64,000 nt of DNA from Pseudoalteromonas galatheae. GTDB lineage: Bacteria > Pseudomonadota > Gammaproteobacteria > Enterobacterales > Alteromonadaceae. The notes beneath the pieces are model-generated. The model saw only the letters and a program-made list of their open reading frames with translations. It did not search any database and had not been told where the DNA came from. The DNA lies in contig NZ_PNCO02000001.1 in NCBI RefSeq assembly GCF_005886105.2, forward strand, positions 3,551,501 to 3,615,500. Reading direction: 5' to 3'. Position 1 is the stretch's first letter, and each line of letters starts with the position of its first letter. The translations under genes and the position numbers were made by a program. Of the stretch, positions 37,525 through 46,559 are shown piece after piece.

Positions 37525-37757
37525 ACTTTGCCCCTCAACGTTTCAGTCGCAGCACTTCCTTGAACCTGAGATGAGATCAGATTAGCTATTTCAAACACTG
37601 ACGTCCGACTGGTGATCTCTTTGCTTTAGCTTAGTTGAAAATTCGCGAATTTCAGCCACTGTGGTATGCTTTTAATTACTGGCTTCAGATTAACAAAGTA
37701 GACTCTGGTCATCTCAATGCGCTGTCACTTCAGCACTCCCGGAATATGAGGATGCCT

Positions 37758-38156
37758 ATGCGTAAAAAAATTCCCTTATTCAATCGTTGTTTTTGGCTGC
37801 ATGTTGCTGGCATCGTGTTTGTTGGTCTCGGCTTTATCGGCATGGCACTGCCTGTTATGCCTACTACCATCTTTTTCATCCTCGCCCTTGCTTGCTTTAC
37901 CCGTTCATCTCCTAAGCTAGAAAATTGGCTACTCACTCATCCAAAATTTGGCCCGAGTCTGGTTGCATGGCGGCAACATCAGGTCATCCCAATAAAAGGT
38001 AAGATTGGCGCGGCGATTGGCATGAGCGTTGGCTTACTAGCTTTGAGTTATAGTAGCGCACCTATTTGGGTGGTGTGGTCTGTCGCAATAACTGAGGCTG
38101 CCGTACTCAGCTATATTCTTACACGACCATCAGCCATCCCTGCCAATTCAAAATAG
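37758..38156 (+). CDS. YbaN-like DUF454 membrane protein
   Basis: 132 aa from the ATG at 37758, chosen because AGGA lies 5 bases upstream; the open frame extends to 37635 but those residues look non-coding, and YbaN proteins are about 125 aa. Three to four TMs, with the family motifs GLGFIGMALPVMPTTIFFIL and ACFTRSSPKLENWLL. Inner-membrane protein of unknown function, widespread in proteobacteria. Confidence 0.85.
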   Translation: MRKKIPLFNRCFWLHVAGIVFVGLGFIGMALPVMPTTIFFILALACFTRSSPKLENWLLTHPKFGPSLVAWRQHQVIPIKGKIGAAIGMSVGLLALSYSSAPIWVVWSVAITEAAVLSYILTRPSAIPANSK

Positions 38157-38280
38157 AAGCACTTATAACAAACAAAATAAAAACAACAAAAATACATATA
38201 TAACTCACTATTTACATCGAGTACCTTTTTGAGGTATACAGTTTGTTCTTGTAAAAGAAACAATAACAAGTTGAGATACC

Positions 38281-40077
38281 ATGAAAATAAAAATAACTTA
38301 CCTAGCCACATTGCTAGGGTTACTACACGGCGCAGCAAATGCCCAACAGGAATACCCTCTATTTCCAGGCGATCCACTGGTAAACCAGCAATGGCACTTG
38401 AAAAATACAGGGCAAAATGCGTTCTCTGAGCGTGGTGGTGTTGCAGGAGAGGATCTTAACCTTAGCCTTACTCACGCCCTTGGAATTATGGGTACCGGGG
38501 TGACGACTGTGGTAATTGACGGTGGTGTCGAACTAACCCATCCAGATCTAATTGGCAACGTCAGACCTGGCTCATGGGACTTTCTCACTAACTCTCCTGA
38601 TTTAAAACCAGCCAACAGTGGGGATAGCCACGGTACAGGCGTTGCTGGCATCATCGCTGCAAGTGCCTTTAACGGTATTGGAGGTCGCGGCGTAGCGCCA
38701 AGAGCAGGCCTAATTGGTTTTAACTATCTTAAAAACGGTAACATGGAAAACTGGTTACAGTCTCACGGTATGTACTCTGACGGTTTCAACAAAGCCTCTT
38801 TTGATTTTCCTCGGGTATTTAACCAAAGCTATGGCCGTACCCTTTCATCGCCGCAGACATTCAATTATGACTTTTCTCCTTGGTTACAAACTTATGAAGA
38901 AGCTCAAGAAGAGATCACTACCACAAGTCATAGTGGCCGCGGTGCAATATTCGTAAAATCTGCAGGTAATGGCTATCGAGTTCAAAGCTTTAACGCAAAC
39001 GGACTTGGTTCTGGCTATTTATGGTTTGCAAATCGCAATCATGGCTTACCGATGCAAAACGTTAACTTAGAACGTATTGATACCAGCTATTGGAACTTAG
39101 TCGTCTCAGCCTACAATGCGGATGGTAAACTCTCATCGTATTCAACAGTAGGCTCTAGTGTGTTCGCCAGTGCACCAGGTGGCGAATATGGTTCAACAAC
39201 ACCTGCTATTATCTCAACAGATATTAGCGGCTGTGACTGGGGCAGAAACCCTGCGAACCTTCGCAATAGTTTACATGGCGGGCACCCGCTCGATCCAACC
39301 TGTGATTATAACGCGACTATGAATGGCACCTCTTCTGCGGCACCAAACACGACAGGGGCAATTGCGCTAATCATGTCTGCAAACCCCGCGTTAACGTGGC
39401 GTGATGTTAGACATATTTTAGCTTCAACCGCTCGCAAAATTGACCCAGACCACCCAGGTGTCACACTAACCTTTAACAATGTGGCTGGTGAAGCACAGCA
39501 ATATGATGCGATCCCAGCATGGCAAACTAATGCGGCAGGGTATGACTTCCACACCTTCTATGGCTTCGGTGCCATCGATGTTGATGCGGCAGTAAATATG
39601 GCCCGCTTCTATAGTGCGGATCGAGGGAATTTCACGATTACACCTTGGCAGCAAGTTAATGCCAATGTCACCATTCCTGACGGTAGCCTTGCGGGTGCCG
39701 AAAGCTCGCTACAAATTGACAACGATGTCACCGTTGAAGCGGTACAGATCCGAGTGACCGGTGAGCATACCAGTACCCGTGACGTTGCAATTGAGCTTAT
39801 TTCTCCGTCAGGCACTCGCAGTGTTTTAATGACACCAAGAACAGGTACCATTACCGGACGTAACGGCTTTAACGATATGCAAATGCTATCGCACCACTTC
39901 TATGGAGAGCCAGCACAAGGTCAGTGGACCATTCGGTTAATTGATACCCAAGGTGAGGACGAAGCTTTTATCTTTGATCCACGTAACGGCGATCCGGATA
40001 TTCAAGCAGTGCATAGAAATAACGCACAAGATGGTGTATTAACCTCTTGGCAAATTCGTTTTATTGGTCATAACTAA
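38281..40077 (+). CDS. Kexin-like subtilase (S8) with P domain
   Basis: 598 aa. Signal peptide 1-21 (GAANA). Catalytic Asp80 in VVIDGGVELTHPD, His117 in GDSHGTG and Ser351 in NGTSSAAP. A P/homoB domain (about 455-598; VTGEHTSTRDVAIELISPSG) follows, as in kexin and in Aeromonas serine protease (ASP). There is no obvious N-terminal inhibitory propeptide: the mature domain starts almost at once (YPLFPGDPLVNQQWHL). ASP likewise lacks one and depends on a downstream chaperone gene, and here a small secreted protein follows after 11 bp. Probably an exported protease. Confidence 0.92.
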   Translation: MKIKITYLATLLGLLHGAANAQQEYPLFPGDPLVNQQWHLKNTGQNAFSERGGVAGEDLNLSLTHALGIMGTGVTTVVIDGGVELTHPDLIGNVRPGSWDFLTNSPDLKPANSGDSHGTGVAGIIAASAFNGIGGRGVAPRAGLIGFNYLKNGNMENWLQSHGMYSDGFNKASFDFPRVFNQSYGRTLSSPQTFNYDFSPWLQTYEEAQEEITTTSHSGRGAIFVKSAGNGYRVQSFNANGLGSGYLWFANRNHGLPMQNVNLERIDTSYWNLVVSAYNADGKLSSYSTVGSSVFASAPGGEYGSTTPAIISTDISGCDWGRNPANLRNSLHGGHPLDPTCDYNATMNGTSSAAPNTTGAIALIMSANPALTWRDVRHILASTARKIDPDHPGVTLTFNNVAGEAQQYDAIPAWQTNAAGYDFHTFYGFGAIDVDAAVNMARFYSADRGNFTITPWQQVNANVTIPDGSLAGAESSLQIDNDVTVEAVQIRVTGEHTSTRDVAIELISPSGTRSVLMTPRTGTITGRNGFNDMQMLSHHFYGEPAQGQWTIRLIDTQGEDEAFIFDPRNGDPDIQAVHRNNAQDGVLTSWQIRFIGHN

Positions 40078-40088
40078 GGAGAACCACT

Positions 40089-40511
40089 ATGAAAGCATTC
40101 GTTTTAACTGCCTTACTACTTAGTGGCCAAGCACTTGCAGCTAGCGATGGATTAATTGAGTTAACCGAGGCTCCACAAGGTGCCGAGATAAACATCAATA
40201 ACCAATCTTTTGTCTCACTCGAAGGGGACGGCACAACATTAGTGGCAGGGTTACAGCTACAATCACCTGCAACTGGCGAGGTTTACACTGTCACTGGTGA
40301 AATTATCGTTGAACATCTTACGATGATTAATGCTACTACTTTCGCTAGTGATAATAACCTGATATTAAGCTATGTCCGTGGTAACCGCGCAATCTACCGC
40401 CACGCCGACGCACAAACCGATCTAACCGCTTTAAATGCACAACTACGAGCGCAAGCTGGAGTGTTAAGTACTCAGATTGGCTTGCAGCTTGAAGGGCTAG
40501 AAAGTGAGTAA
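40089..40511 (+). CDS. Probable ORF2-type chaperone of the subtilase
   Basis: 140 aa. Signal peptide 1-18 (GQALA). A beta-rich core and an amphipathic C-terminal helix (TALNAQLRAQAGVL) are seen. It starts 11 bp after the subtilase stop with AAGGAG before the ATG. In Aeromonas sobria, the ASP protease gene is followed directly by a 152-aa secreted protein (ORF2) needed for folding and secretion. Size, signal peptide and position match. Sequence homology could not be tested, so this call rests mainly on context. Confidence 0.6.
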   Translation: MKAFVLTALLLSGQALAASDGLIELTEAPQGAEININNQSFVSLEGDGTTLVAGLQLQSPATGEVYTVTGEIIVEHLTMINATTFASDNNLILSYVRGNRAIYRHADAQTDLTALNAQLRAQAGVLSTQIGLQLEGLESE

Positions 40512-40520
40512 TATCAGCGA

Positions 40521-40545
40521 ATGAGAGGCCTAGCCTCTCATTTCC
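40521..40545 (+). terminator. Terminator of the subtilase operon
   Basis: ATGAGAGGC (40521-40529) pairs perfectly with GCCTCTCAT (40533-40541), 3-nt loop, followed by TTCCTTT. Confidence 0.8.
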
Positions 40546-40665
40546 TTTAGACCTAAATACTAGACAAGCTACACCAAACTCACTCTGCCCGCCCCGAGCT
40601 ACTCTTTTCTTATCAGTCTATTCAACATAGCTTAACAGCGAATCAATACCATGCTAGAGTACCCA

Positions 40666-40683
40666 AAAACGTTATAACATATC
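40666..40683 (+). promoter_or_regulatory. Zur-like operator before the TonB receptor
   Basis: AAAACGTTATAACATATC fits the palindrome GATATGTTATAACATATC at 15 of 18 positions, ending 13 bp before the receptor ATG. The same core recurs at 43055 and 45679. TGTTATA-type palindromes are the form of gammaproteobacterial Zur sites, so zinc repression is inferred. Confidence 0.65.
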
Positions 40684-40696
40684 AAAAGGATTAATA

Positions 40697-42826
40697 ATGA
40701 ACACTGTAAATGGGGTAAGCCGTTTAAGTTTACTCTCTCTGGCACTCGCCGCCGCTTTTTCAGCACAGGCCAATAACGACACCCATATTGAAAAAATAGA
40801 AGTCGTGGCGGAGCGTCAAGCTTATCGGGGAGACTTTATCCATTTAGAAGCGCCCGAAGCGATGTTCGAGCTCGATGCCGAGCTCATAGAAAACATGGGG
40901 ATCAATAGTTTAACGCAAGTGCTAGATATGTCGGCATCTGTGAGTAGGCAAAATAGTCTTGGGGGACTGTGGGATAGCTTTGCCATTCGCGGTTTTTTTG
41001 GTGATGAGAATGTACCAAGTGGCTACTTAGTCAATGGTTTCAATGCCGGACGTGGTTTTTCTGGACCTAGAGATGTGTCGGGTATTGAGCGCGTTGAAGT
41101 GTTAAAAGGGCCAAAAGCTGCACTATTCGGGCGTGGAGAGCCAGGTGGCGCCATCAACTTAATTACCAAAAAACCCATGTTCCAAACTTTTGGTGATGTG
41201 AAACTCACTTTGGGTAATCGCCAACATCAACGCTTAGAAGCGGATTTCAACACCACCTTATCTGAAAATACGGCCGCGAGGATCATCGGCTTTTATCAGC
41301 AAGAGGACAGCTTCAGAGATACCATTGAAACTGAAAAACAAGGAATAACCACGGCTTTGGTATTCGAGCAAAGCGATAGGTCAAAATGGCAATATGAACT
41401 TGAGTATGCAGAGCAAGAAATTCCATTTGACCGAGGTATCATTGCCCCGCAAGGTAACTTCGACTTTATGCCGATTGAGCGTTTTCTTGGTGAGCCAGGT
41501 GATGGCCCAACAACCACTATGGTGCACGGCCACCAGTTACAATGGCAATATAACATCGACGCACAGTGGCAGCTAAGCTCTGCATTAGCATTTAGACAGA
41601 CCGAATTAGACAGTCTGTCGAGTGATGCTGACATCTCTCCCTCACGTCAAAAGCTGTATATCGACTTTAAAACCCTGACCCGCCAACATCGACAACGGGC
41701 TTATGACACCGAGCAATATGTTGCACGTTTTGAGCTCGCTGGAGACATCACTGTGGGTGATTTCAAACATAACCTCATAATGGGCGTGGATTACGACAGG
41801 TTTGACTTTGATCGGGACTACCGAGTTGCTAGAGCACCAGCCCTGAGCACTAATCCGAGTGACGCACAGCTTTATGCCATTAACATTCACAACCCTGTTT
41901 ATGGTCAATATTCCCCTCCGACCCCTACTCCTGTCATTATTCGTCAACAAAATCAATGGGCAACTGGTGTCTACATCCAAGATCAAATCACTGTTACCGA
42001 TGCAGTACAGGTGCGGATCGGTGGTCGTTTTGACTGGCTTAAACAAACTATTGATAACAAAATTAGTCAGCAATATGCTGAACAGTCTGAACAACACTTC
42101 AGTCCCCAGTTGGGTGTGGTTTACCGATTGGCAGATGAATGGTCTTTGTACACAACCTACGGTGAAGGATATCGCTTAAACTTTGGTACTGACTATCAAG
42201 GTGCTGCTTTCGACCCAAATCAAAGCGAATCAATCGAGTTCGGCAGCAAATGGACATTACTCGATAGTCAACTGGATATTACCCTAGCTTACTTTGATAG
42301 CCAGCAAACCAATATCATCGTTGCCGACATTCAAAACCCGGGATTTAGTGCAGCCATCGGGGAAGCAAGTAGCCAAGGGGTTGAGCTTGATGTTATCGGT
42401 CAGTTACCAGCTGATGTCACCGTTAATTTTTCCTACATGTATCTTGATGCGCAGGTAGATAAAGACTCCATTGATACTGGTTTAGGCGTAAGCTTAAAGA
42501 AAGGGGATGACCTGCTAAACATTCCGGAAAACTCGGCTAGCTTACAGCTAAGCCAGCAATATACACTATTTAACCGCCCACTCTCTGCAGGCTTTGGTGT
42601 GCAATACATTGATAAGCGACTTGGTCAGCGCGGAAGCGAATTTTACTTACCTTCGTACGTTACCTTTAACGCATTTGCGCAATACAATGTTAATGATAAC
42701 TGGATAGTCTCAGGCAAGATACAAAATGCCTTTGACCGTGAGCATTTCACTAATTCGTATAGTCAAATGTGGGTTCAGCCTGGCGAGCCACGTAAAGTAT
42801 TACTCTCTATGTCTTATCAATTCTAA
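40697..42826 (+). CDS. TonB-dependent siderophore-type receptor
   Basis: 709 aa. Signal peptide 1-25 (AAAFSAQA), a plug domain (about 30-165) with the family motif VEVLKGPKAALFGRGEPGG, and a 22-strand barrel ending in KVLLSMSYQF with terminal Phe. No N-terminal signalling domain. Imports a metal chelate across the outer membrane using TonB. A Zur-like box just upstream and the downstream nicotianamine-synthase-like gene point to a zinc or other divalent-metal metallophore complex as ligand, analogous to CntO of the pseudopaline system (inference). AAGGA precedes the ATG. Confidence 0.9.
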   Translation: MNTVNGVSRLSLLSLALAAAFSAQANNDTHIEKIEVVAERQAYRGDFIHLEAPEAMFELDAELIENMGINSLTQVLDMSASVSRQNSLGGLWDSFAIRGFFGDENVPSGYLVNGFNAGRGFSGPRDVSGIERVEVLKGPKAALFGRGEPGGAINLITKKPMFQTFGDVKLTLGNRQHQRLEADFNTTLSENTAARIIGFYQQEDSFRDTIETEKQGITTALVFEQSDRSKWQYELEYAEQEIPFDRGIIAPQGNFDFMPIERFLGEPGDGPTTTMVHGHQLQWQYNIDAQWQLSSALAFRQTELDSLSSDADISPSRQKLYIDFKTLTRQHRQRAYDTEQYVARFELAGDITVGDFKHNLIMGVDYDRFDFDRDYRVARAPALSTNPSDAQLYAINIHNPVYGQYSPPTPTPVIIRQQNQWATGVYIQDQITVTDAVQVRIGGRFDWLKQTIDNKISQQYAEQSEQHFSPQLGVVYRLADEWSLYTTYGEGYRLNFGTDYQGAAFDPNQSESIEFGSKWTLLDSQLDITLAYFDSQQTNIIVADIQNPGFSAAIGEASSQGVELDVIGQLPADVTVNFSYMYLDAQVDKDSIDTGLGVSLKKGDDLLNIPENSASLQLSQQYTLFNRPLSAGFGVQYIDKRLGQRGSEFYLPSYVTFNAFAQYNVNDNWIVSGKIQNAFDREHFTNSYSQMWVQPGEPRKVLLSMSYQF

Positions 42827-42845
42827 CCACCACACTCTTAAAAAA

Positions 42846-42882
42846 GTAATAGCAGTATGACTTACGTACTGCTCTTACTTTC
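42846..42882 (+). terminator. Hairpin after the TonB receptor
   Basis: GTAATAGCAGTA pairs with TACTGCTCTTAC (42867-42878; one or two mismatches), 20 bp after the receptor stop. Only a short T-rich tail. It may partly separate the receptor from the following genes, which have their own operator. Confidence 0.5.
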
Positions 42883-43054
42883 GCCTATCACTTTTCGTGT
42901 ACTACCGTGATACCGGTCGATGACGTAAAAAAACAAATCATTAACAATGAAAATAAAAGAAATAAATTCAATACCATAAAACTTTTATAGTAAAGAATAA
43001 GCTATTAAAAACAAGAAAAATCAAAACAATCATTTACAAAAAACAAACATAGAT

Positions 43055-43072
43055 AGTATGTTATAACGTAAA
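43055..43072 (+). promoter_or_regulatory. Zur-like operator before the NAS-like gene
   Basis: AGTATGTTATAACGTAAA, 13 of 18 to the palindrome GATATGTTATAACATATC with an intact TATGTTATAAC core, 27 bp before the start codon. Partner of the boxes at 40666 and 45679. Confidence 0.6.
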
Positions 43073-43099
43073 TTAAGGATAACCATTTAAGAGTAAAAA

Positions 43100-43930
43100 A
43101 TGAGCGCTTTAACTAACCCCCTCAATCATGCTAATTGCATCGTCAGTACTTATCAGAAGATCAGCCAATTACCGAAACTTGAAATAACACCTGAAGTTAT
43201 GGAGATGCTGCACCAGTTTTTGGGTTTGTTGTCTAATGAACATGGCAGCGAATTTACTGATGCGGTATTAGCGCAACAACAAATTCAAGCGATTAAACCC
43301 CGTGTCCAAACCTTATTTAGTCAAGCTTCGAGCATTTATGAAAGACACTGGGCATATTGCATTTCTAAAAGTATCGACCCAGTTCACACCCTAGAGCATG
43401 AATATCCCTATTTTAAGCACTATCAACGAGCCACAGCACTGGAAATTAACGCCGCTCACTCGCTAGCTACTGAACAAATCAACCGGGTATTAATGGTTGG
43501 CTCCGGCGCACTCCCTCTAACAAGCTTAGCTCTGCATAACGCCGAACTAGCCGTTGATAACCTAGATATTCATCAACAAGATCTATTACTTGGAAAGGAA
43601 GTTTGTGACGCACTCGCGCCGGCTCATCGTATGAACTTTATTCATAACGATATCTGTAAACAAGACGATCTCGCGTGCTATGACGTAATTTGGCTCGCCG
43701 CTTTAGTTGGCGATGAAAAAATTAAACGAAATATATTGCACCATCTTTTCGATAGTATGGCTGCGGGTAGCCTGTTGGTCATTCGCACAGCCTATAATTT
43801 ACGTACCTTACTCTATCCAAGCGTAACCGAAAGCGACCTTGCTGGTTTTCAAGTTAAGCTAAAAATTCAGACATTTGCAGATAACTTCCACTCGATTTTA
43901 ATTGCTCAAAAGCCATACGCGGAGTCCTAA
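43100..43930 (+). CDS. Nicotianamine-synthase-like (CntL family) aminobutanoyl transferase
   Basis: 276 aa, the length of bacterial CntL. Family hallmarks: RHWAYCISKSIDP and EYPYFKHYQRATALE (about 85-118) for the N-terminal helical region, and the SAM-binding Rossmann motifs VLMVGSGALPLTSLAL (about 130-145), VDNLDIH and DVIWLAALVGDEK. NAS enzymes transfer the aminobutanoyl part of SAM to an amine; CntL does so to D- or L-histidine on the way to staphylopine and pseudopaline. No CntM-type opine dehydrogenase or CntK racemase gene is nearby. First gene of an operon with an MFS exporter (5-bp gap). Family call firm, acceptor substrate unknown. Confidence 0.82.
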   Translation: MSALTNPLNHANCIVSTYQKISQLPKLEITPEVMEMLHQFLGLLSNEHGSEFTDAVLAQQQIQAIKPRVQTLFSQASSIYERHWAYCISKSIDPVHTLEHEYPYFKHYQRATALEINAAHSLATEQINRVLMVGSGALPLTSLALHNAELAVDNLDIHQQDLLLGKEVCDALAPAHRMNFIHNDICKQDDLACYDVIWLAALVGDEKIKRNILHHLFDSMAAGSLLVIRTAYNLRTLLYPSVTESDLAGFQVKLKIQTFADNFHSILIAQKPYAES

Positions 43931-43935
43931 CGCTT

Positions 43936-45204
43936 ATGTTTACTTACTATTTCAAACTGAGCTCGGAATATCGTTGGATGCTTGTCGCTGCATTCTTCTT
44001 TAATCTGGGGTTTTATATGTTGATCCCCTTTTTGGCAGGCTACTTAAAACAAGATTTACTGCTCAGTGCAACTTTAGTTGGAGTCGTATTAGGAGTGCGC
44101 TCTTTTTGTCAGCAAGGACTATTTCTCATCGGTGGGTTACTCGCCGATCTGTTTGGCACCAAGACACTCATCATGATGGGCTGTGTGCTCCGCGCAATTG
44201 GGTTTGTGCTGTTTTTATTCGCGGATATCATACCTCTGCTATTTTTTGCGGCCTTTCTTACAGGATTTGCTGGAGCACTTTTTACCCCAGCAGCACAAGC
44301 GTATTTTGCCAAACAGGAGATCTTAAGCCGTGCACAAATGTTCTCTCTGGTGGCTGTAGCGAGAAACGGCGGAGAGCTACTAGGTCCAGTGTGTGGATTG
44401 ATGTTGCTCAACGTCAACTTCGCAGCGCTATGTTTAGTCTCCGCCATCCCCTTTGTGATCTTTGCGATTATATTTGCTTTCTTATTGCCAGCCTCTCAAC
44501 AACGCAAAACTCAACCAGACGCTCAAGCAAAAATGTCTCCTTCTAAAAGTATTATCAGTACCGTGTTTTCAAACCGTGAATTTTTACTTTTCTGCGCTGT
44601 AATGACTGGCTACTTCATGTTAATTAATCAGATTTCGTTTGCCATTCCGATACATATTACAAGCCAAGATGGTGAGCCAAAGGATGTCGCTTGGGTGCTC
44701 ACATTGTGCGCCTTAGTCTCTATTTGTTTGCAGTTTTTTATAACGAGACTTTGCGAACGCTGGCTACATCCAAATCAATGGATCAGCATAGGAATTGCGT
44801 TGATGGGACTGGCATTTGTGACGCTAATTCCCGATTGGCCTTACAACTACGGCGTACTTTATTATCTTCCATTAAGTATGTTAGCCATTGTTTTTACCCT
44901 CGGCACTATGATCAGCTTTCCATTTATCATGAGTCAAATCTCTGAACTTGCGAATAATCACGCGGTAGCAACGCATTTCGGATTCTTCTATCTTTTTGCA
45001 GGTATTGGATTGGTCGTAGGTAGCAGTGCAATTGGAGCAGCCTTTGATTATTCCAATCAAGATAATCACTTAGCATGGTACAGCCTAACCACCATTGGGC
45101 TTTTCACCGCAGTCATAAATTCAATATTACTCCCATCGAATCGGTCTGCAGAGGAGCAACACTCTGCCAATCCATTAATTTCTAGTGTAAGGAAAAACTC
45201 ATGA
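43936..45204 (+). CDS. MFS exporter, probably of the metallophore
   Basis: 422 aa, 12 TMs. MFS motif A-like GGLLADLFGTKTL lies between TM2 and TM3, with a long central loop (about 190-210). It starts 5 bp after the NAS-like gene and ends in an ATGA overlap with the hotdog gene. In known nicotianamine-like systems an inner-membrane exporter (CntE or CntI) releases the chelator; an MFS protein is used by staphylopine CntE. The same role is inferred. Confidence 0.88.
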   Translation: MFTYYFKLSSEYRWMLVAAFFFNLGFYMLIPFLAGYLKQDLLLSATLVGVVLGVRSFCQQGLFLIGGLLADLFGTKTLIMMGCVLRAIGFVLFLFADIIPLLFFAAFLTGFAGALFTPAAQAYFAKQEILSRAQMFSLVAVARNGGELLGPVCGLMLLNVNFAALCLVSAIPFVIFAIIFAFLLPASQQRKTQPDAQAKMSPSKSIISTVFSNREFLLFCAVMTGYFMLINQISFAIPIHITSQDGEPKDVAWVLTLCALVSICLQFFITRLCERWLHPNQWISIGIALMGLAFVTLIPDWPYNYGVLYYLPLSMLAIVFTLGTMISFPFIMSQISELANNHAVATHFGFFYLFAGIGLVVGSSAIGAAFDYSNQDNHLAWYSLTTIGLFTAVINSILLPSNRSAEEQHSANPLISSVRKNS

Positions 45205-45653
45205 TCCAACTTACTCAGCAACAGCAACGCGCTTATATGTCGGACTATTTGGAAAACGGTTGGCGTAAAGAAAAAATGTCATTTAGTTCTGTGGTCGTCG
45301 CACCTGGCTATATTGAAGGTAAAGTCGACGTTGAGCAATTTCAAATGCCTGGCGATGGTCGCTTTCACTTCAGTGCCCAAAGCGCCATGATCTGGATATC
45401 TCAGATAGGCATAATCTACGGTTGTTGGGATAACCAATTGAGCGAAAAAGTCGGTGAGGTCTATTTAAGAGATTTAGATATCAAATTCAAAAAAACGATC
45501 AACTCCACGCGTGCAGTTCGATTTGAAGCTTTTTTTCCTAACCACTGTAAAAAACGACTTTCAAACGACCTTGTTTACTATAAAAACGCGCAAATCTGTG
45601 TTGATGGTGGTGCATTTACGGGTTCCGCGAGCTTTTTAGTGCCAACAAACTAA
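45201..45653 (+). CDS. Hotdog-fold protein, FcoT-like thioesterase?
   Basis: 150 aa. The pattern RFHFSAQSAMIWISQIGIIYG (long helix after a short strand), then VYLRDLDIKFKKTI, resembles hotdog-fold enzymes, and by eye most resembles the FcoT-like acyl-CoA/ACP thioesterase family. It is translationally coupled to the MFS exporter (ATGA overlap; AAGGA upstream). A lipid-thioester activity next to a NAS-like gene would suggest an acyl-modified product. Family assignment is tentative. Confidence 0.55.
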   Translation: MIQLTQQQQRAYMSDYLENGWRKEKMSFSSVVVAPGYIEGKVDVEQFQMPGDGRFHFSAQSAMIWISQIGIIYGCWDNQLSEKVGEVYLRDLDIKFKKTINSTRAVRFEAFFPNHCKKRLSNDLVYYKNAQICVDGGAFTGSASFLVPTN

Positions 45654-45678
45654 AGATGTTTCTATTTATTGAACAATT

Positions 45679-45696
45679 GATATGTTATAACTAATC
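45679..45696 (+). promoter_or_regulatory. Zur-like operator before the ABC genes
   Basis: GATATGTTATAACTAATC, 16 of 18 to the palindrome GATATGTTATAACATATC, the best of the three copies. It lies 88 bp before the ATPase start and suggests a separate zinc-repressed promoter for the ABC genes. Confidence 0.65.
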
Positions 45697-45783
45697 AAAT
45701 TTTAAATCGAATACTGTGCAGGTGTAGTACTTCGAGAATTACGTAGATTTACACTAAGCACAGTATCTTTGAAGGATTATTTC

Positions 45784-46506
45784 ATGCTTGAAGCCATTAA
45801 TTTAGATAAATCTTTTGCAGATAAAAAAGTGCTCAACGATCTGAGCTTTGTTGTGCAATCAGGGGAAATCATGTGTTTACTTGGCGCTAACGGAGCCGGA
45901 AAAAGCACTACACTCAATGTCTTCTTAAATTTCTTACAACCAGACAGCGGCAAAGCATTGATTGACGGACTTGACGTCCATCGTGATGCAAATACCAAAG
46001 ATAAATTGGTGTATTTGCCTGAGCAGGTCAATTTGTATCAAGAGTTTAACGCCATTGATAACTTAAAATACTTAGCAAGCCTATCCGGGCTGTCGGTTAC
46101 CACTGAGCAGATCCACGCAGCATTAGATGAAACTGGACTTGAACAAAACGCTAGACAGCAATCGTTAAAAAGTTACTCAAAGGGCATGCGCCAGAAAGTA
46201 GGGATCGCGTTCGCAATTATTCGTGAAGCAAAAGTCTTACTTTTAGATGAGCCAACATCTGGCTTAGATCCAAGTGCGACTCTAGAGTTTATTCGCATTA
46301 TTCAGCAATTAGCCGACAAAGGCGCGGCGATTTTAATGGTCACGCACGACTTTTACTGCGCGCATACCTTAGCAGACAAAATCGGCATTATGGACAAAGG
46401 CACGCTACTGACACTGATAGAAAACAAAAACTTGCCACTCGCTTCATTAGAGCAGAAATATCATGAGCTGATCTCAGGTAAGACCCCAATAAAAAAAGTC
46501 AGCTGA
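45784..46506 (+). CDS. ABC-2 type transporter ATPase
   Basis: 240 aa from the ATG at 45784 (AGGA 7-8 bases upstream; a TTG at 45769 is less likely). Walker A GANGAGKST, signature KSYSKGMRQKVGIAFA (SKGM in place of LSGGQ, as in other ABC-2 ATPases), Walker B VLLLDEPTSGLD, and switch His in VTHDF. First of three genes with the two permeases. A Zur-like box lies upstream. Confidence 0.9.
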   Translation: MLEAINLDKSFADKKVLNDLSFVVQSGEIMCLLGANGAGKSTTLNVFLNFLQPDSGKALIDGLDVHRDANTKDKLVYLPEQVNLYQEFNAIDNLKYLASLSGLSVTTEQIHAALDETGLEQNARQQSLKSYSKGMRQKVGIAFAIIREAKVLLLDEPTSGLDPSATLEFIRIIQQLADKGAAILMVTHDFYCAHTLADKIGIMDKGTLLTLIENKNLPLASLEQKYHELISGKTPIKKVS

Positions 46507-46559
46507 TACAACTTTCTTATCGCTCAGGTTCACAGCGTCAATACAGGAAATATATTTGC

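Noticed and set aside
40666..40683. Fur box for the TonB receptor
   Set aside because: The sequence lacks the GATAAT hexamers and instead shares a TGTTATAAC palindrome with two other sites in the locus; compare the true Fur box at 23769.
41642..42097. 151-aa minus-strand ORF inside the TonB receptor gene
   Set aside because: Antisense shadow of a strongly supported barrel gene.
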